This document shows positions 25,765 through 35,387 of a DNA stretch of 64,000 nucleotides, piece after piece. The notes under the pieces are model-generated. The model had not been told where the DNA came from and did not search any database. It saw only the letters and a list, made by a program, of their open reading frames with translations. Source of the DNA: Alphaproteobacteria bacterium (GTDB lineage Bacteria > Pseudomonadota > Alphaproteobacteria > Rhodobacterales > Rhodobacteraceae). Within the stretch, counting starts at the first letter, position 1; each line of letters opens with the position of its first letter. Made by a program: the position numbers and the translations under genes. The stretch covers positions 1 to 64,000 of the forward strand of contig JAUILL010000016.1 of NCBI GenBank assembly GCA_030433335.1. Direction: 5' to 3'.

Positions 25765-27894
25765 ATGACCCAAGATAAAGACGCCTGGCGCGCACTGGCC
25801 GAAAAGGAATTGCGCGGACGCCCCCTTGAAGACCTGAACTGGCAAACGCTGGAAGGCATCGAGGTCAAGCCGCTCTACACCGAAGAGGACACCGCCGGTC
25901 TGCCCCACATGGGCGGCACCCCCGGTTTTGCGCCCTTCACCCGTGGTGTGAAAGCGACCATGTACGCGGGCCGTCCTTGGACGATCCGCCAGTATGCCGG
26001 TTTCTCGACCGCCGAAGAATCGAACGCGTTTTACCGCAAGAACCTTGCTGCGGGTCAGCAGGGCGTGTCGGTTGCCTTCGACCTTGCGACCCATCGCGGC
26101 TACGACTCGGATCACCCCCGTGTGGTAGGTGACGTGGGTAAGGCCGGTGTGGCCATCGATAGCGTCGAGGACATGAAGATCCTGTTCGACGGCATTCCGC
26201 TGGACAAGGTGTCGGTCTCGATGACAATGAACGGCGCGGTGATCCCGATCCTCGCGAACTTCATCGTCGCTGGCGAAGAGCAGGGCCACGATAAGTCGGT
26301 TTTGGCGGGCACCATTCAGAACGACATTCTGAAGGAATTCATGGTCCGCAACACCTACATCTATCCGCCCGAGCCTTCGATGCGGATCATTGCGGATATC
26401 ATCGAGTACACCTCGAACGAAATGCCCAAGTTCAACAGTATCTCGATTTCCGGCTACCACATGCAGGAAGCGGGCGCGAACCTCGTGCAGGAACTGGCTT
26501 ACACGCTGGCCGACGGCCGTGAATATGTGCGGGCCGCGATTGCCCGCGGCATGAACGTGGACAAGTTCGCAGGCCGCCTGTCGTTCTTCTTTGCGATTGG
26601 CATGAACTTCTTCATGGAGGCCGCCAAGCTGCGTGCCGCGCGACTGCTGTGGTCGCGCATCATGGATGAATTCGAGCCCAAAGATCCCCGTTCCAAAATG
26701 CTCCGCACCCACTGCCAGACCTCTGGCGTGTCGCTGCAGGAACAGGACCCCTATAACAACGTGATCCGTACCGCGTACGAGGCGATGTCGGCAGTTCTGG
26801 GGGGCACCCAGTCGCTGCACACCAACGCGCTGGACGAAGCCATCGCACTGCCCACCGAATTCAGCGCCCGCATCGCGCGGAACACCCAGCTGATCCTGCA
26901 GGAAGAGACCGGCGTGACCAACGTCGTCGATCCGCTGGCGGGCAGTTACTATGTCGAAAGCCTGACCAACGAACTCGCCGAGAAGGCATGGGCGCTGATC
27001 GAGGAAGTCGAAGAGATGGGCGGTATGACCAAGGCGGTTGCGTCTGGCATGCCCAAGCTGCGCATCGAAGAGACCGCAGCCCGCCGTCAGGCGGACATCG
27101 ACCGCGGCGACGAGGTGATCGTCGGCGTGAACAAGTACCGCAAAGACAAAGAAGACCCGATCGACATTCTGGAGATCGACAACAGCAAGGTGCGCGAAGC
27201 TCAGGTCGCACGCCTTGAGCGCATCCGCGCATCGCGTGACGAGGCAGCTTGCCAAGCCGCGCTGGAAGAACTGACCCGTCGTTCGCAAGAAGGCGGTAAC
27301 CTGCTCGAGGCGGCTGTCGAAGCAGCCCGTGCTCGGGCCTCGGTCGGAGAGATCAGCATGGCAATGGAGAAAGAGTTCGGACGCCACCGCGCCGAAGTGA
27401 AAACCTTGGCTGGCGTCTATGGCGCGGCCTATGAGGGTGACGAAGGGTTCGCAGCCATCCAGAAATCGGTCGAAGATTTCGCCGAGAAAGAAGGCCGCCG
27501 TCCCCGTATGCTGGTGGTGAAAATGGGGCAGGACGGTCACGATCGTGGCGCCAAGGTCATCGCAACCGCCTTTGCCGATATTGGCTTCGACGTGGACGTA
27601 GGTCCGCTGTTCCAGACCCCGGAAGAGGCCGCTCAGGACGCGATCGACAACGACGTGCACGTGATCGGGATTTCCTCGCAGGCAGCGGGTCACAAGACGC
27701 TGGCGCCCGCGCTGATCAAGGTGCTCGAAGAGCAAGGCGCCGGTGACATCATCGTCATCTGCGGCGGTGTGATCCCCCAGCAGGACTACGAGTTCCTGAA
27801 GGCGGCGGGTGTGAAGGCGATCTTTGGTCCAGGCACCAACATCCCGAACGCGGCTCAGGACATTCTGCGCCTGATTGAAGAAGCGCGCGCCTAA
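25765..27894 (+). CDS. scpA: Methylmalonyl-CoA mutase (single-chain, B12-dependent)
   Basis: The 709-residue enzyme isomerises (R)-methylmalonyl-CoA to succinyl-CoA, completing propionyl-CoA assimilation into the citric acid cycle. The N-terminal TIM barrel includes [16 protein letters not shown] and [18 protein letters not shown], typical of the large catalytic subunit. The C-terminal cobalamin domain has the lower-ligand motif DGHDRGAKV (His592) and [19 protein letters not shown]. It is full length with both halves in one chain. GGAGG lies upstream of the ATG. A methylmalonyl-CoA epimerase and a MeaB-like chaperone gene are not in the window. Confidence 0.96.
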   Translation: MTQDKDAWRALAEKELRGRPLEDLNWQTLEGIEVKPLYTEEDTAGLPHMGGTPGFAPFTRGVKATMYAGRPWTIRQYAGFSTAEESNAFYRKNLAAGQQGVSVAFDLATHRGYDSDHPRVVGDVGKAGVAIDSVEDMKILFDGIPLDKVSVSMTMNGAVIPILANFIVAGEEQGHDKSVLAGTIQNDILKEFMVRNTYIYPPEPSMRIIADIIEYTSNEMPKFNSISISGYHMQEAGANLVQELAYTLADGREYVRAAIARGMNVDKFAGRLSFFFAIGMNFFMEAAKLRAARLLWSRIMDEFEPKDPRSKMLRTHCQTSGVSLQEQDPYNNVIRTAYEAMSAVLGGTQSLHTNALDEAIALPTEFSARIARNTQLILQEETGVTNVVDPLAGSYYVESLTNELAEKAWALIEEVEEMGGMTKAVASGMPKLRIEETAARRQADIDRGDEVIVGVNKYRKDKEDPIDILEIDNSKVREAQVARLERIRASRDEAACQAALEELTRRSQEGGNLLEAAVEAARARASVGEISMAMEKEFGRHRAEVKTLAGVYGAAYEGDEGFAAIQKSVEDFAEKEGRRPRMLVVKMGQDGHDRGAKVIATAFADIGFDVDVGPLFQTPEEAAQDAIDNDVHVIGISSQAAGHKTLAPALIKVLEEQGAGDIIVICGGVIPQQDYEFLKAAGVKAIFGPGTNIPNAAQDILRLIEEARA

Positions 27895-27909
27895 GGCTAG
27901 CGTGGCCGA

Positions 27910-27949
27910 GAGGGGGCTGTCTGCCCCCTCTTGGCGCATCCTGCGCCAA
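27910..27949 (+). terminator. Double hairpin after the mutase gene
   Basis: Two adjacent perfect stems lie 15 bases after the stop: GAGGGGGC/GCCCCCTC (27910-27930) and TTGGCGCA/TGCGCCAA (27931-27949). There is no T-run; the GAGTATTT motif starts 11 bases later. Confidence 0.6.
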
Positions 27950-27960
27950 TTCACCCCCGA

Positions 27961-27982
27961 GAGTATTTCGGCAAAGATGAAG
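27961..27982 (+). repeat. Dispersed GAGTATTT motif, copy 2
   Basis: GAGTATTTCGGCAAAGATG and onward, in the same orientation as the upstream mutase gene and just past its double hairpin. See the finding on this family. Confidence 0.6.
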
Positions 27983-27995
27983 TGGGTTTGGCGGT

Positions 27996-28481
27996 ATGGA
28001 TTTTCTGGTGCGGCAGGCCCGTGCGGCTGATGCAGCGGCGATTGCTGAGTTGTGGAATGGATTTATCCGCGACACGGCAGTGACTTTCACGACATTGGAA
28101 AAGACCGAAGAGGGCATCGCGGCGGATATTGCGGCGCGGGGTGCTTGCTTTGTTGTGGCTGAAGCCGATGGGGCGCTGCTGGGGTTTGCGACCTGTTCTG
28201 CGTTCCGGGGCGGGCCCGGCTACGCGCATACCAAAGAGCATTCGGTCATGCTGGCCGAGGCTGCGCGGGGGCAGGGGGTTGGCCGCGCGTTGATGACGGA
28301 CTTGATGGCGGCGGCGAAGGCAGAGGGCTGTCATTCCATGTTCGCGGGTGTGAGCGGCGAGAATGCCGAAGGCGTTTTGTTTCACAAAGCGATTGGCTTT
28401 GCCGAGGTTGCGCGATTGCCGCAAGTCGGGCGCAAGTTTGATCGCTGGATGGACCTTGTGCTGATGCAGAAATTCCTGTGA
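27996..28481 (+). CDS. GNAT-family N-acetyltransferase (phosphinothricin-acetyltransferase-like)
   Basis: The 161-residue acetyltransferase has the GNAT fold. MDFLVRQARAADAAAIAELWNGFI is the first strand/helix, and the acetyl-CoA loop LAEAARGQGVGRALMTDL (R/Q-x-x-G-x-G/A) lies at about 88-105. FHKAIGFAEVARLPQVGRKFDRWMDL matches the C-terminus of the Pat/bar-like subgroup, which acetylates the amino group of phosphinothricin, methionine sulfoximine or other amino acids. The real substrate here is unknown. It starts 14 bases after the GAGTATTT motif that ends the mutase transcript. Confidence 0.85.
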   Translation: MDFLVRQARAADAAAIAELWNGFIRDTAVTFTTLEKTEEGIAADIAARGACFVVAEADGALLGFATCSAFRGGPGYAHTKEHSVMLAEAARGQGVGRALMTDLMAAAKAEGCHSMFAGVSGENAEGVLFHKAIGFAEVARLPQVGRKFDRWMDLVLMQKFL

Positions 28482-28524
28482 ATGCGGCCTGACAAGCTGT
28501 CGTCCTCAAGGTAATCTGCCGCTC

Positions 28525-29208
28525 ATGTCGATCTGGACCCGCATATCCGAAGCACTGGCCGCCCTTGCCAAGGGCGAGGGGCTTTCGACCGTTTTCGAAC
28601 GTTTGCGCACGCCGCCAGAGCGGACCGTGGGCTTTACCATTGCCGTGATCGCGTTGTCGGCCAAGATGGCCAAGGCGGACGGGTTGGTGACGCGGGACGA
28701 AGTGACGGCCTTTCGCGAGGTGTTTCACATCGATCCGTCCGAGGAGGCGAATGCTGCCAAGCTGTTCAACCTCGCGCGACAAGATGTGGCGGGGTTTGAG
28801 GAATATGCACAGCGCATTCGCGCGATGTTTGATTCCGAAGCCAGCGCGCTCTGCGATTTGATGGAGGGGTTGTTCCATATCGCGATGGCGGATGGCACCT
28901 ATCACCCCGCCGAGGATGCGTTCTTGCGCCGGGTGGCGGAGATTTTAGGGCTAGATGATCGCAGGTTTTCGTCGCTGAAGGCGCGATTTGTACCGGGGGC
29001 CGAGGCTGATCCTTATGACGTCTTGGATGTGGCGATGAATGCAAGCGACGCAGAGGTCCGGTCTGCATGGCGTGCGGCGGTGCGCGAATCCCACCCCGAT
29101 CAGATGATGGCCCGCGGTGTCCCGCCCGAAGCGATTAAGCTTGCTGAGGGGCGGATGCAGGCAATCAACCGCGCATGGGAAACCATTCGCGCAGAGCGGG
29201 GCCTATGA
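28525..29208 (+). CDS. TerB/DjlA-like protein with C-terminal J-domain
   Basis: The 227-residue cytosolic protein combines an N-terminal TerB-like helical domain (about 30-150, ALSAKMAKADGLVTRDEVTAFREVF and ADGTYHPAEDAFLRRVAEILGL) with a C-terminal DnaJ domain (about 163-227) with the HPD motif at 190-192 that stimulates DnaK ATPase. It resembles E. coli DjlA but lacks the N-terminal transmembrane helix, so it should be soluble. It may direct DnaK to specific clients. Its stop overlaps one possible start of the next gene. Confidence 0.87.
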   Translation: MSIWTRISEALAALAKGEGLSTVFERLRTPPERTVGFTIAVIALSAKMAKADGLVTRDEVTAFREVFHIDPSEEANAAKLFNLARQDVAGFEEYAQRIRAMFDSEASALCDLMEGLFHIAMADGTYHPAEDAFLRRVAEILGLDDRRFSSLKARFVPGAEADPYDVLDVAMNASDAEVRSAWRAAVRESHPDQMMARGVPPEAIKLAEGRMQAINRAWETIRAERGL

Positions 29209-29237
29209 GGCTCTGGAAACAGACGAGGGCCATCCCC

Positions 29238-29663
29238 ATGTGTTTTCGCATGAGACAGAGATTCCTGATTGCGACCCTGATGCTTCTGCCCGTGACCGCG
29301 ATGGCGCAGGACGAGCCGTTGATAGAGCATGCTGAACCTCAAAGTGGGTTCGAACGGATGCAGCGCGGATTTGGCATGATCTTCGAAGGTCTGCGCGAAG
29401 AGGTTGACCCAACAGTCGACGGCTTGAAGGACAAGGCTGGCGAATTGCGGGACAAGGCTCGCGAGATGGCGCCCGAGATGCGGGAATGGGTCGAGTCGAT
29501 GGGGCCGGCACTGCGGGATCTGGCGGACAAAATCGGTGATCTCAACGACTATCACGCGCCGGAAAAGCTGCCCAATGGCGATATCATCCTTCGCCGCAAA
29601 CAGCCTTTGCTAGATGCGCCAGAGCCCCCAATGGACGTGCCAATGGGGCCGACCGACATTTAA
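29238..29663 (+). CDS. Secreted or periplasmic protein of unknown function
   Basis: The approximately 141-residue protein has a signal peptide ending LPVTAMA before QDEP. The mature part is amphipathic and helical (FERMQRGFGMIFEGLREEVDPTVDGLKDKAGELRDKA), apparently a coiled coil, then a Pro-rich tail. Similar sequences in Rhodobacteraceae are sometimes labelled AAA+ ATPase, but no Walker motif is present, so that label is wrong for this protein. Starts at 29205 (overlapping the previous stop) and 29250 are also possible; 29238 gives a compact signal peptide. Its TAA overlaps the convergent ppx stop. Confidence 0.72.
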   Translation: MCFRMRQRFLIATLMLLPVTAMAQDEPLIEHAEPQSGFERMQRGFGMIFEGLREEVDPTVDGLKDKAGELRDKAREMAPEMREWVESMGPALRDLADKIGDLNDYHAPEKLPNGDIILRRKQPLLDAPEPPMDVPMGPTDI

Positions 29664-31204
29664 TCCTCGACGATGACCTCGTGCGTGGCGTCCAGCGATT
29701 TGGCCAGTGAGTCCAGACGCGCAGCGGCCACTTCGGAATAAAGATCAGCGGCGTCTTTGTGCAGGATGAGCTTCAGCTCTTTGGCCTCGGGATCCCATTT
29801 GAATTTGCCGGGAGCGCGGTCCTTGTGCATCCAAAGCATCGCGCCAAACCGCATCGCCTTGCCCAAAACCTCTGCCTCGCGGGTTTCCTCTTCGCTCAGT
29901 AGGGGGGCGAGCAGGTCGAACTGGTTGGCGCTGGGTTTGTTCTTGTAGCGATACAGAAGCGACAGGCCGATGTAGATGCGCTCGCTGTGGGACAGGCCGC
30001 CAAGGTTCGCGCGGGTCGAATTATCAAAGCAGATTTCAGCGCGGTAATCCGGATGCGCCCGCCACGTGACGTCGTGCAGCAGGCAGGCGGCCTTGATGAT
30101 GCGCGCGCGCTCTGGTGCCATCTTCGGGAAGAGCGGCGAGATAAAGCTGAAAAGGATTTTCCCGAACCCGGGCATCCGCGCGTCTTTGATTTCCGAGAAA
30201 CGGCAAGCTTCGATCAGTGGATCACGGTCGCGCAGGTCCTGCGGCATCTGTTCGTACAGCAGCCCCTCGCGGATGCCGTAGCTGGAAATCGCGATGTCGT
30301 GGGGATCGAGCCGTTTGACCACGGCCTCAAGCACTTCGGTGGCCAAAGGCACCAAGGCCATACGCGCGCTGGAAATGCTGCAGGCCTTGCGCAGAGCCTC
30401 TAGGTCTTTGTGATCCTTGATGAAGTCCAGAGTCTCCATCAGTTCGGGGCAAGTCATCCGGTACTCGTGCAGCACGTGCAGCGGGTAGTTCATCCGCTCC
30501 ATGTTGATGCGCCCGATGGCGCGCCAACTGCCGCCGACGAGGAACAGGCGGTCGTGCTGGGGCCCGAGCTCTTCGAGCAGTTGGTCCAACGTCTCTTCGA
30601 TATGGGCGCGGCGCGCTTTGACGCCGCCCTCGATGTCCTGCAACTTCAGCGGCGCGAGGGGCGAGGTCACGCATTTCCCGATCTTGCCGCTGCGGATTTC
30701 GGCCAGTTCCATGGACGAACCGCCGATGTCGCACACCAGACCGTAAGCGCCGGGCCATCCCAGAAGCACCCCTTGAGCCGACAAACGTGCCTCTTCGGTG
30801 CCGTCTACCACGTGGATGGTCATGCCGGTTTCGGCTTCGATCTGGGCTCTGAATTCGGGGCCGTCTTCGGCCTCTCGCATGGCCGCCGTGGCGACCACAT
30901 GCAGCGGTGTGCACCCGATGCTACGGGCCAAGGCTTGGAACCGGTGCAGGGTGGCGCGGGCGCTAACCTTGCCCTCGGGGTTCAGCATGCCTGTTTCCAA
31001 CAGGCCTTTGCCCAATCCGCACATGACCTTTTCGTTGAAGAAATAGGCAGGGCTGCGGGCGGCACCGTCGAAAATCACCAAGCGCACAGAGTTCGATCCG
31101 ATGTCGACCACCCCGACCTTGGACATTGCGCGGGCTTGGGGGTCGATGATCAACGGCCGCGCGAAAACCGCGTGGTCGCCAAACATGGGTTGGCTGGTCG
31201 TCAT
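29660..31204 (-). CDS. ppx: Exopolyphosphatase (Ppx/GppA family)
   Basis: The 514-residue sugar-kinase/Hsp70-fold enzyme removes terminal phosphate from polyphosphate chains. Its phosphate-1 motif is VGVVDIGSNSVRLVIFDG and the second nucleotide/phosphate motif is GLVCDIGGSSMELAEI. A C-terminal HD-like helical part (CLLHDVTWRAHPDY) is present, as in long Ppx. The family overlaps with guanosine pentaphosphatase, so pppGpp hydrolysis is possible. It lies 64 bp downstream of ppk1 on the same strand, so the polymer's synthesis and degradation are co-encoded. Confidence 0.93.
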   Translation of the reverse strand: MTTSQPMFGDHAVFARPLIIDPQARAMSKVGVVDIGSNSVRLVIFDGAARSPAYFFNEKVMCGLGKGLLETGMLNPEGKVSARATLHRFQALARSIGCTPLHVVATAAMREAEDGPEFRAQIEAETGMTIHVVDGTEEARLSAQGVLLGWPGAYGLVCDIGGSSMELAEIRSGKIGKCVTSPLAPLKLQDIEGGVKARRAHIEETLDQLLEELGPQHDRLFLVGGSWRAIGRINMERMNYPLHVLHEYRMTCPELMETLDFIKDHKDLEALRKACSISSARMALVPLATEVLEAVVKRLDPHDIAISSYGIREGLLYEQMPQDLRDRDPLIEACRFSEIKDARMPGFGKILFSFISPLFPKMAPERARIIKAACLLHDVTWRAHPDYRAEICFDNSTRANLGGLSHSERIYIGLSLLYRYKNKPSANQFDLLAPLLSEEETREAEVLGKAMRFGAMLWMHKDRAPGKFKWDPEAKELKLILHKDAADLYSEVAAARLDSLAKSLDATHEVIVED

Positions 31205-31268
31205 TGGCTCGAACCTAAATATTGGACAGTTCTCATCTGAGGCACCTTGGGGAAAGCGCCCGCAGAGG

Positions 31269-33443
31269 TCAATCTTCAGTGTGTGTCAGTTTGGGAACGT
31301 CTGCGGCGCCGGCGGACCCGCGACCAGAAAGCGAGGGGTTCTCCATAAAGAAGCGGTGGCAGCTAAATGCGAACTTCCCTTCCTCGAGTTGAGCCCGCTT
31401 GAATTTGCCATCGGGGCCCATCACCCAGCTTTGGGCGACATCGGCCATGTTGGCGGCCATGATCTGATCGACGATCTGCGCCTTCACGGTGGGGTTCTCG
31501 ATTTCGATTAATGTTTCCACGCGGCGGTTCAGGTTGCGACCCATCCAGTCGGCGGACGACATGAACACCCGCGCCTGCCGCGAGGGCAGGGCGTGGCCGT
31601 TACCAAAGCACGCAATCCGCGAGTGTTCGAGGAACCGGCCCACGATGGACTTCACGCGGATATTCTCGGACAGGCCCTTGATGCCGGGACGCAAGCCGCA
31701 GATGCCGCGGATCACCAGCGAAACGGGCACCCCTGCCTGCGAGGCGCCATACAGAGCGTCAATCACATCCGGCTCGATCAGGGAATTCATCTTGGCCCAA
31801 ATACCCGAAGGACGCCCGGCACGAGCGTTCTCTGCTTCCTCTCCGATCATGCGGATCAGGTCGGCCTTCATGTTGGTGGGGCTGATCGACAGGTTTTCCA
31901 GATGCTCGGGCATGGCGTAGCCCGACAGGTAATTGAAAACCTTGACCGCGTCGCGCCCGATCGACGGATTGCAGGTAAAGAGGCTGAGGTCGGTGTAAAT
32001 CTTGGCGGTGATGGGGTGGTAGTTGCCGGTGCCAAAGTGGCTGTAGGTCACCAGTTGGTCGCCTTCGCGGCGGACCACGGTGCTGATCTTGGCATGGGTT
32101 TTCTGGTCCACAAAGCCATACACCACGTGTGCCCCCGCGCGCTCCAACCGGCGCGACTGGCGGATGTTGGCGGCCTCGTCAAAGCGGGCTTTCAGTTCGA
32201 CCAGCGCGGTGACGGATTTGCCATCCTCGGCGGCTTCGCACAGCGCCTCGACGATGGGGCTGTCTTTGGACGTCCGATAGAGGGTCTGCTTGATCGCCAC
32301 TACATTCGGGTCGCGGGCGGCCTGCTGCAGGAAGCGCACCACCATGTCGAAGGTCTCGTAGGGGTGGTGCAGTAGCATGTCCTTCTGACGGATCGCCTTG
32401 AAGATATCGCCATCGTGGTCTGTCACGCGCTCAGGCACGCGGGGGGTGAAACTGGGCCACAAGAGATGCGGTAGATCGTCGATCACCAGTTCTTTGAGGT
32501 CAGATACACCGATTACGCCGTCTACCTCGATGACCTCTTCGTCGCTCAGGTGGAGTTCGCGCATAATGATGTCGAGCAGGTTTTTCGGCGCACCGGCCGA
32601 GACCTTCATCCGGATCACTTCACCGCGGCGGCGGCGTTTCAGGGCGCTTTCGAATTCGCGAACCAGATCTTCGGCTTCTTCTTCGACTTCTAGATCGCTG
32701 TCGCGCAGCACACGGAAGGTACAGTGCCCCTTGAGCCGGTAGCCCGGGAACAGCTGGTTCAGGTGCAGAAGCAGCAGTTCTTCGAGCGGAATATAGCGGA
32801 ACTGATCGGGCTCGGAGGGAAGGCGTGTGAAGCGCGGAACCTGCGCGGGAATGGGCAGTAGCGCGTGCAGGGTTTTGCCGTCGCGGCTGCGTTCCAACTG
32901 CAGCGCCAGCGAGAAGCCGGTGTTCGGGATGAACGGGAAGGGGTGCGCGGGATCAATCGCCAGCGGGGACAAAACCGCGAAGACTTGGTTAAGGAAGACG
33001 TCGGCAAGATAGGTTTCGTCCTCTTTGGTCAAAGAGGTGCGGTCATGCAGGGTCAGGCCGTGCTGCTCCATCTCGGTGCGCAGAGTGCGCCACGCGCTCT
33101 GCTGGCGATCCATCAGGTCGCGGGCGTCTGCGTCGATCAGTTTGAGCTGTTGGGACGGGGTCAGGCCGTCTTGGGCGGGGGTCGTGTTCCCCTCGCGTTT
33201 CAGTTCGCGCAGACCCGCGACGCGGACGGTGTAGAATTCATCAAGGTTGGTGGCCGAGATCGACAGGAAGCGCAGACGCTCCAGCAGCGGGACACGCGGG
33301 TTCTCGGCCTCTTCCAGCACGCGCATGTTGAAGCCCAGCCAGCTAAGTTCGCGGTTGTATAGGCGCTTGGGGCCTTCGATCTCTTCGGCGGGCAGCTCGA
33401 TGGGCTCTGAAAAGCCTGCGTGCAAGAAATCAACTACGTCCAC
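31269..33443 (-). CDS. ppk1: Polyphosphate kinase 1
   Basis: The 724-residue membrane-associated enzyme polymerises ATP gamma-phosphate into polyphosphate. The N-terminal [20 protein letters not shown] and [18 protein letters not shown] are signature segments. The catalytic phospholipase-D-like domains hold the phospho-His segments [20 protein letters not shown] and [20 protein letters not shown]. Length fits PPK1 (about 690-730). It sits between hda and ppx on the minus strand. PPK2 is encoded separately at 44184, giving the organism two routes. Confidence 0.96.
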   Translation of the reverse strand: MDVVDFLHAGFSEPIELPAEEIEGPKRLYNRELSWLGFNMRVLEEAENPRVPLLERLRFLSISATNLDEFYTVRVAGLRELKREGNTTPAQDGLTPSQQLKLIDADARDLMDRQQSAWRTLRTEMEQHGLTLHDRTSLTKEDETYLADVFLNQVFAVLSPLAIDPAHPFPFIPNTGFSLALQLERSRDGKTLHALLPIPAQVPRFTRLPSEPDQFRYIPLEELLLLHLNQLFPGYRLKGHCTFRVLRDSDLEVEEEAEDLVREFESALKRRRRGEVIRMKVSAGAPKNLLDIIMRELHLSDEEVIEVDGVIGVSDLKELVIDDLPHLLWPSFTPRVPERVTDHDGDIFKAIRQKDMLLHHPYETFDMVVRFLQQAARDPNVVAIKQTLYRTSKDSPIVEALCEAAEDGKSVTALVELKARFDEAANIRQSRRLERAGAHVVYGFVDQKTHAKISTVVRREGDQLVTYSHFGTGNYHPITAKIYTDLSLFTCNPSIGRDAVKVFNYLSGYAMPEHLENLSISPTNMKADLIRMIGEEAENARAGRPSGIWAKMNSLIEPDVIDALYGASQAGVPVSLVIRGICGLRPGIKGLSENIRVKSIVGRFLEHSRIACFGNGHALPSRQARVFMSSADWMGRNLNRRVETLIEIENPTVKAQIVDQIMAANMADVAQSWVMGPDGKFKRAQLEEGKFAFSCHRFFMENPSLSGRGSAGAADVPKLTHTED

Positions 33444-33481
33444 GATCAGAAATCCTTCTGTTTCTTAACTGTTGGATCAAA

Positions 33482-34159
33482 TTAGCTGTGTCGTAGCTTG
33501 TCCAGTACCTCGGATGCAAGCTTGCGATTGACCGCGCGGTTCTGTTCGAGGCCAGTTTTGTCGATGGCCGCTACGACTTTGATAGCGCTGGAAAAAGAGC
33601 GGTCCATGTGTCGGAGCAGATAGGTGATCGTATCCGGGCTGGGGAACAACTGACGGTCGGCGAATAACTTGGTCAACACGGCGGTCAGCAGCGCGTCATC
33701 GGGGGCTTCGAGGCCGATGGACTGCGCGCCCTGCATCCGGCTTTGAAGATCGGGCAGGGTTAGGCCCCAGACCTGCGCGGGGCGGGTGTCGGTCAGAAGC
33801 AAGCGATTGCCCTCGGCCAGCACCAGATTGTGCAGGTGGAACAGCAACTCTTCGGCCGCGCGATCACCTGAGATGGACGAGATGTCTTCGATCGCGACGT
33901 GAGTCTTGGCCAGCGCGGGGATGTCTTGGCCCCCCAGATCACGGCTGTTCAAAATAGTGGCGTGGGTCGTTTCCGCCCACACGTGGGCCAGATGGGTCTT
34001 GCCTGAGCCTTCGGGGCCATAGAGCACCAGCTTGCCGCCCGCCCAATTGCGCCAGCCGTCCAGCAAAGCGACCGCCATCGCATTGCCGGGCGAGACAAAG
34101 AAATCCTCGCGGCCCAAGGCAGGGCGAACTGGCAGATCAAAGCTAAGCTGGCGTGCCAT
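33482..34159 (-). CDS. hda: Hda-type DnaA-related regulatory ATPase
   Basis: The 225-residue AAA+ protein resembles the ATPase core of DnaA: Walker A GPEGSGKTHLAHVWA (about 46-60), a degenerate Walker B (HVAIEDISSI), and a sensor region. It lacks the DNA-binding domain IV. Hda/HdaA promotes ATP hydrolysis on DnaA with the sliding clamp and so prevents re-initiation. The N-terminal QLSFDLPVRPALGREDFF contains the QLSFDL clamp-binding motif. It lies between the AI-2E-family permease and ppk1. Confidence 0.9.
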   Translation of the reverse strand: MARQLSFDLPVRPALGREDFFVSPGNAMAVALLDGWRNWAGGKLVLYGPEGSGKTHLAHVWAETTHATILNSRDLGGQDIPALAKTHVAIEDISSISGDRAAEELLFHLHNLVLAEGNRLLLTDTRPAQVWGLTLPDLQSRMQGAQSIGLEAPDDALLTAVLTKLFADRQLFPSPDTITYLLRHMDRSFSSAIKVVAAIDKTGLEQNRAVNRKLASEVLDKLRHS

Positions 34160-34162
34160 CGG

Positions 34163-35230
34163 TTACGGTGCGTCCCTGCCGGTCAGGCCGCGATACAGGC
34201 GGCTGTCTTTGTATTGTGAGGCGATGTAACGGATCACAACACCCAAAGAGGCCGCCAGCGGTACAGCAACCAGAAGGCCGATGAAACCGAAAATCGATCC
34301 AAAGACGGACAGAGCGAGGATCAGCCAGACAGGGTGGAGGCCGACCGAATTGCCGATCAGCATCGGGGTCAGGACGTTCCCCTCTAGGATCTGGCCGACT
34401 TGGAAGACGGCGAAGACTGCGGCGATCATCCACCAGTCGCCCCAGAACTGGAACAGCGCCAGACCGATGGATAGGACACCGCCAACAATAGCGCCCACAT
34501 AGGGGATGAAACTGACGATACCCGCGATGAAGCCCACGACGAGGCCGAAGTTAAGCCCGACGATCATCAACGAGATCGCGTAATAAGCGCCGAGGATCAG
34601 GCATACGGTGCCTTGGCCGCGGACAAAACTGGCGAGGGTCGCGTCGATGTCGTTGAAAATCTTGCGCACGATTGGGGCGTGGTCACGGGGCAAGAGGTCA
34701 TCGATCTTGGCGATCATGTTGTCCCAGTCGAGCAGCAGGTAGAAAGAGACCACGGGCACCACGACAAAGAACATGGCGATGTTCAACAGGGAGGCGGCCG
34801 AAGACAGGGCGCCTTGCAGCAGGGTGCCGCCCTTTTCCTGAATGGTTTGGCCTGCGGAGGTCAGCGCATTGTGAACAGGGCTGCCGCTGGCGATCAGTTC
34901 AGGGAAGCGCGTGTTGAGGCTGGTCTTCAGCCGATCCATGATCTCGGGCGCGGTTTTGAACAGGTTGACTGCTTGCTCGACCAGCGTCGGGATCACCACC
35001 AGTGCGGCGGCGACAAAGACCAGAATGGCGCACAAGGTTATGACAACGGTGGCCATCGCGCGGCTCAGTCCGCGTTCCTCAAGCCAATCGGCAACGGGAT
35101 CAAGGAAATAGGCCACTGCTGCGCCCACAAAGAACGGCAGCAACGTGTCCCCAAGCACCCAAAGGATGGCAAAGAAAACGACGGCGGCGATTCCCCAATA
35201 TTTGGCCTGTTGCTTTGCAGGTAGAGACAT
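34163..35230 (-). CDS. AI-2E-family permease (TqsA/PerM type)
   Basis: The 355-residue membrane protein has about seven to eight hydrophobic helices. Two lie at the N-terminus (IAAVVFFAILWVLGDTLLPFFVGAAVAYFLDPV). A periplasmic/soluble segment with amphipathic helices follows (about 70-150). A C-terminal bundle has GFIAGIVSFIPYVGAIVGG, the conserved family motif. Family members export autoinducer-2 or act as Na+/H+ antiporters; the role here is unknown. ATG at 35230 has GGAGG six bases upstream. Only three bases separate it from hda, so hda and ppk1 are likely co-transcribed with it. Confidence 0.87.
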   Translation of the reverse strand: MSLPAKQQAKYWGIAAVVFFAILWVLGDTLLPFFVGAAVAYFLDPVADWLEERGLSRAMATVVITLCAILVFVAAALVVIPTLVEQAVNLFKTAPEIMDRLKTSLNTRFPELIASGSPVHNALTSAGQTIQEKGGTLLQGALSSAASLLNIAMFFVVVPVVSFYLLLDWDNMIAKIDDLLPRDHAPIVRKIFNDIDATLASFVRGQGTVCLILGAYYAISLMIVGLNFGLVVGFIAGIVSFIPYVGAIVGGVLSIGLALFQFWGDWWMIAAVFAVFQVGQILEGNVLTPMLIGNSVGLHPVWLILALSVFGSIFGFIGLLVAVPLAASLGVVIRYIASQYKDSRLYRGLTGRDAP

Positions 35231-35387
35231 GGGGTATCCTCCGGTCATTCAATTCGGTTTTCGCCGAAGCGGCGTGATTATGCAAGCGCAGCGCCCGTTT
35301 GGCGGGGTTCGGGCCGACTTAGCTGTTTCCAAGGGGACGGTTGCGCTTTAAACCCCTGCAAAACGAAATCACTGTTCCGAGGGTTCC

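Noticed and set aside
25219..27954. Continuous 911-codon open frame on the minus strand across the mutase gene
   Set aside because: It runs antisense to methylmalonyl-CoA mutase and shows His/Arg/Val-rich low-information sequence. Only the last 145 codons form a real gene with signal peptide and ribosome site. High GC codon bias keeps the opposite frame open.
29238..29663. AAA+ ATPase
   Set aside because: No Walker A or B motif; the protein is small, secreted and coiled-coil-like.
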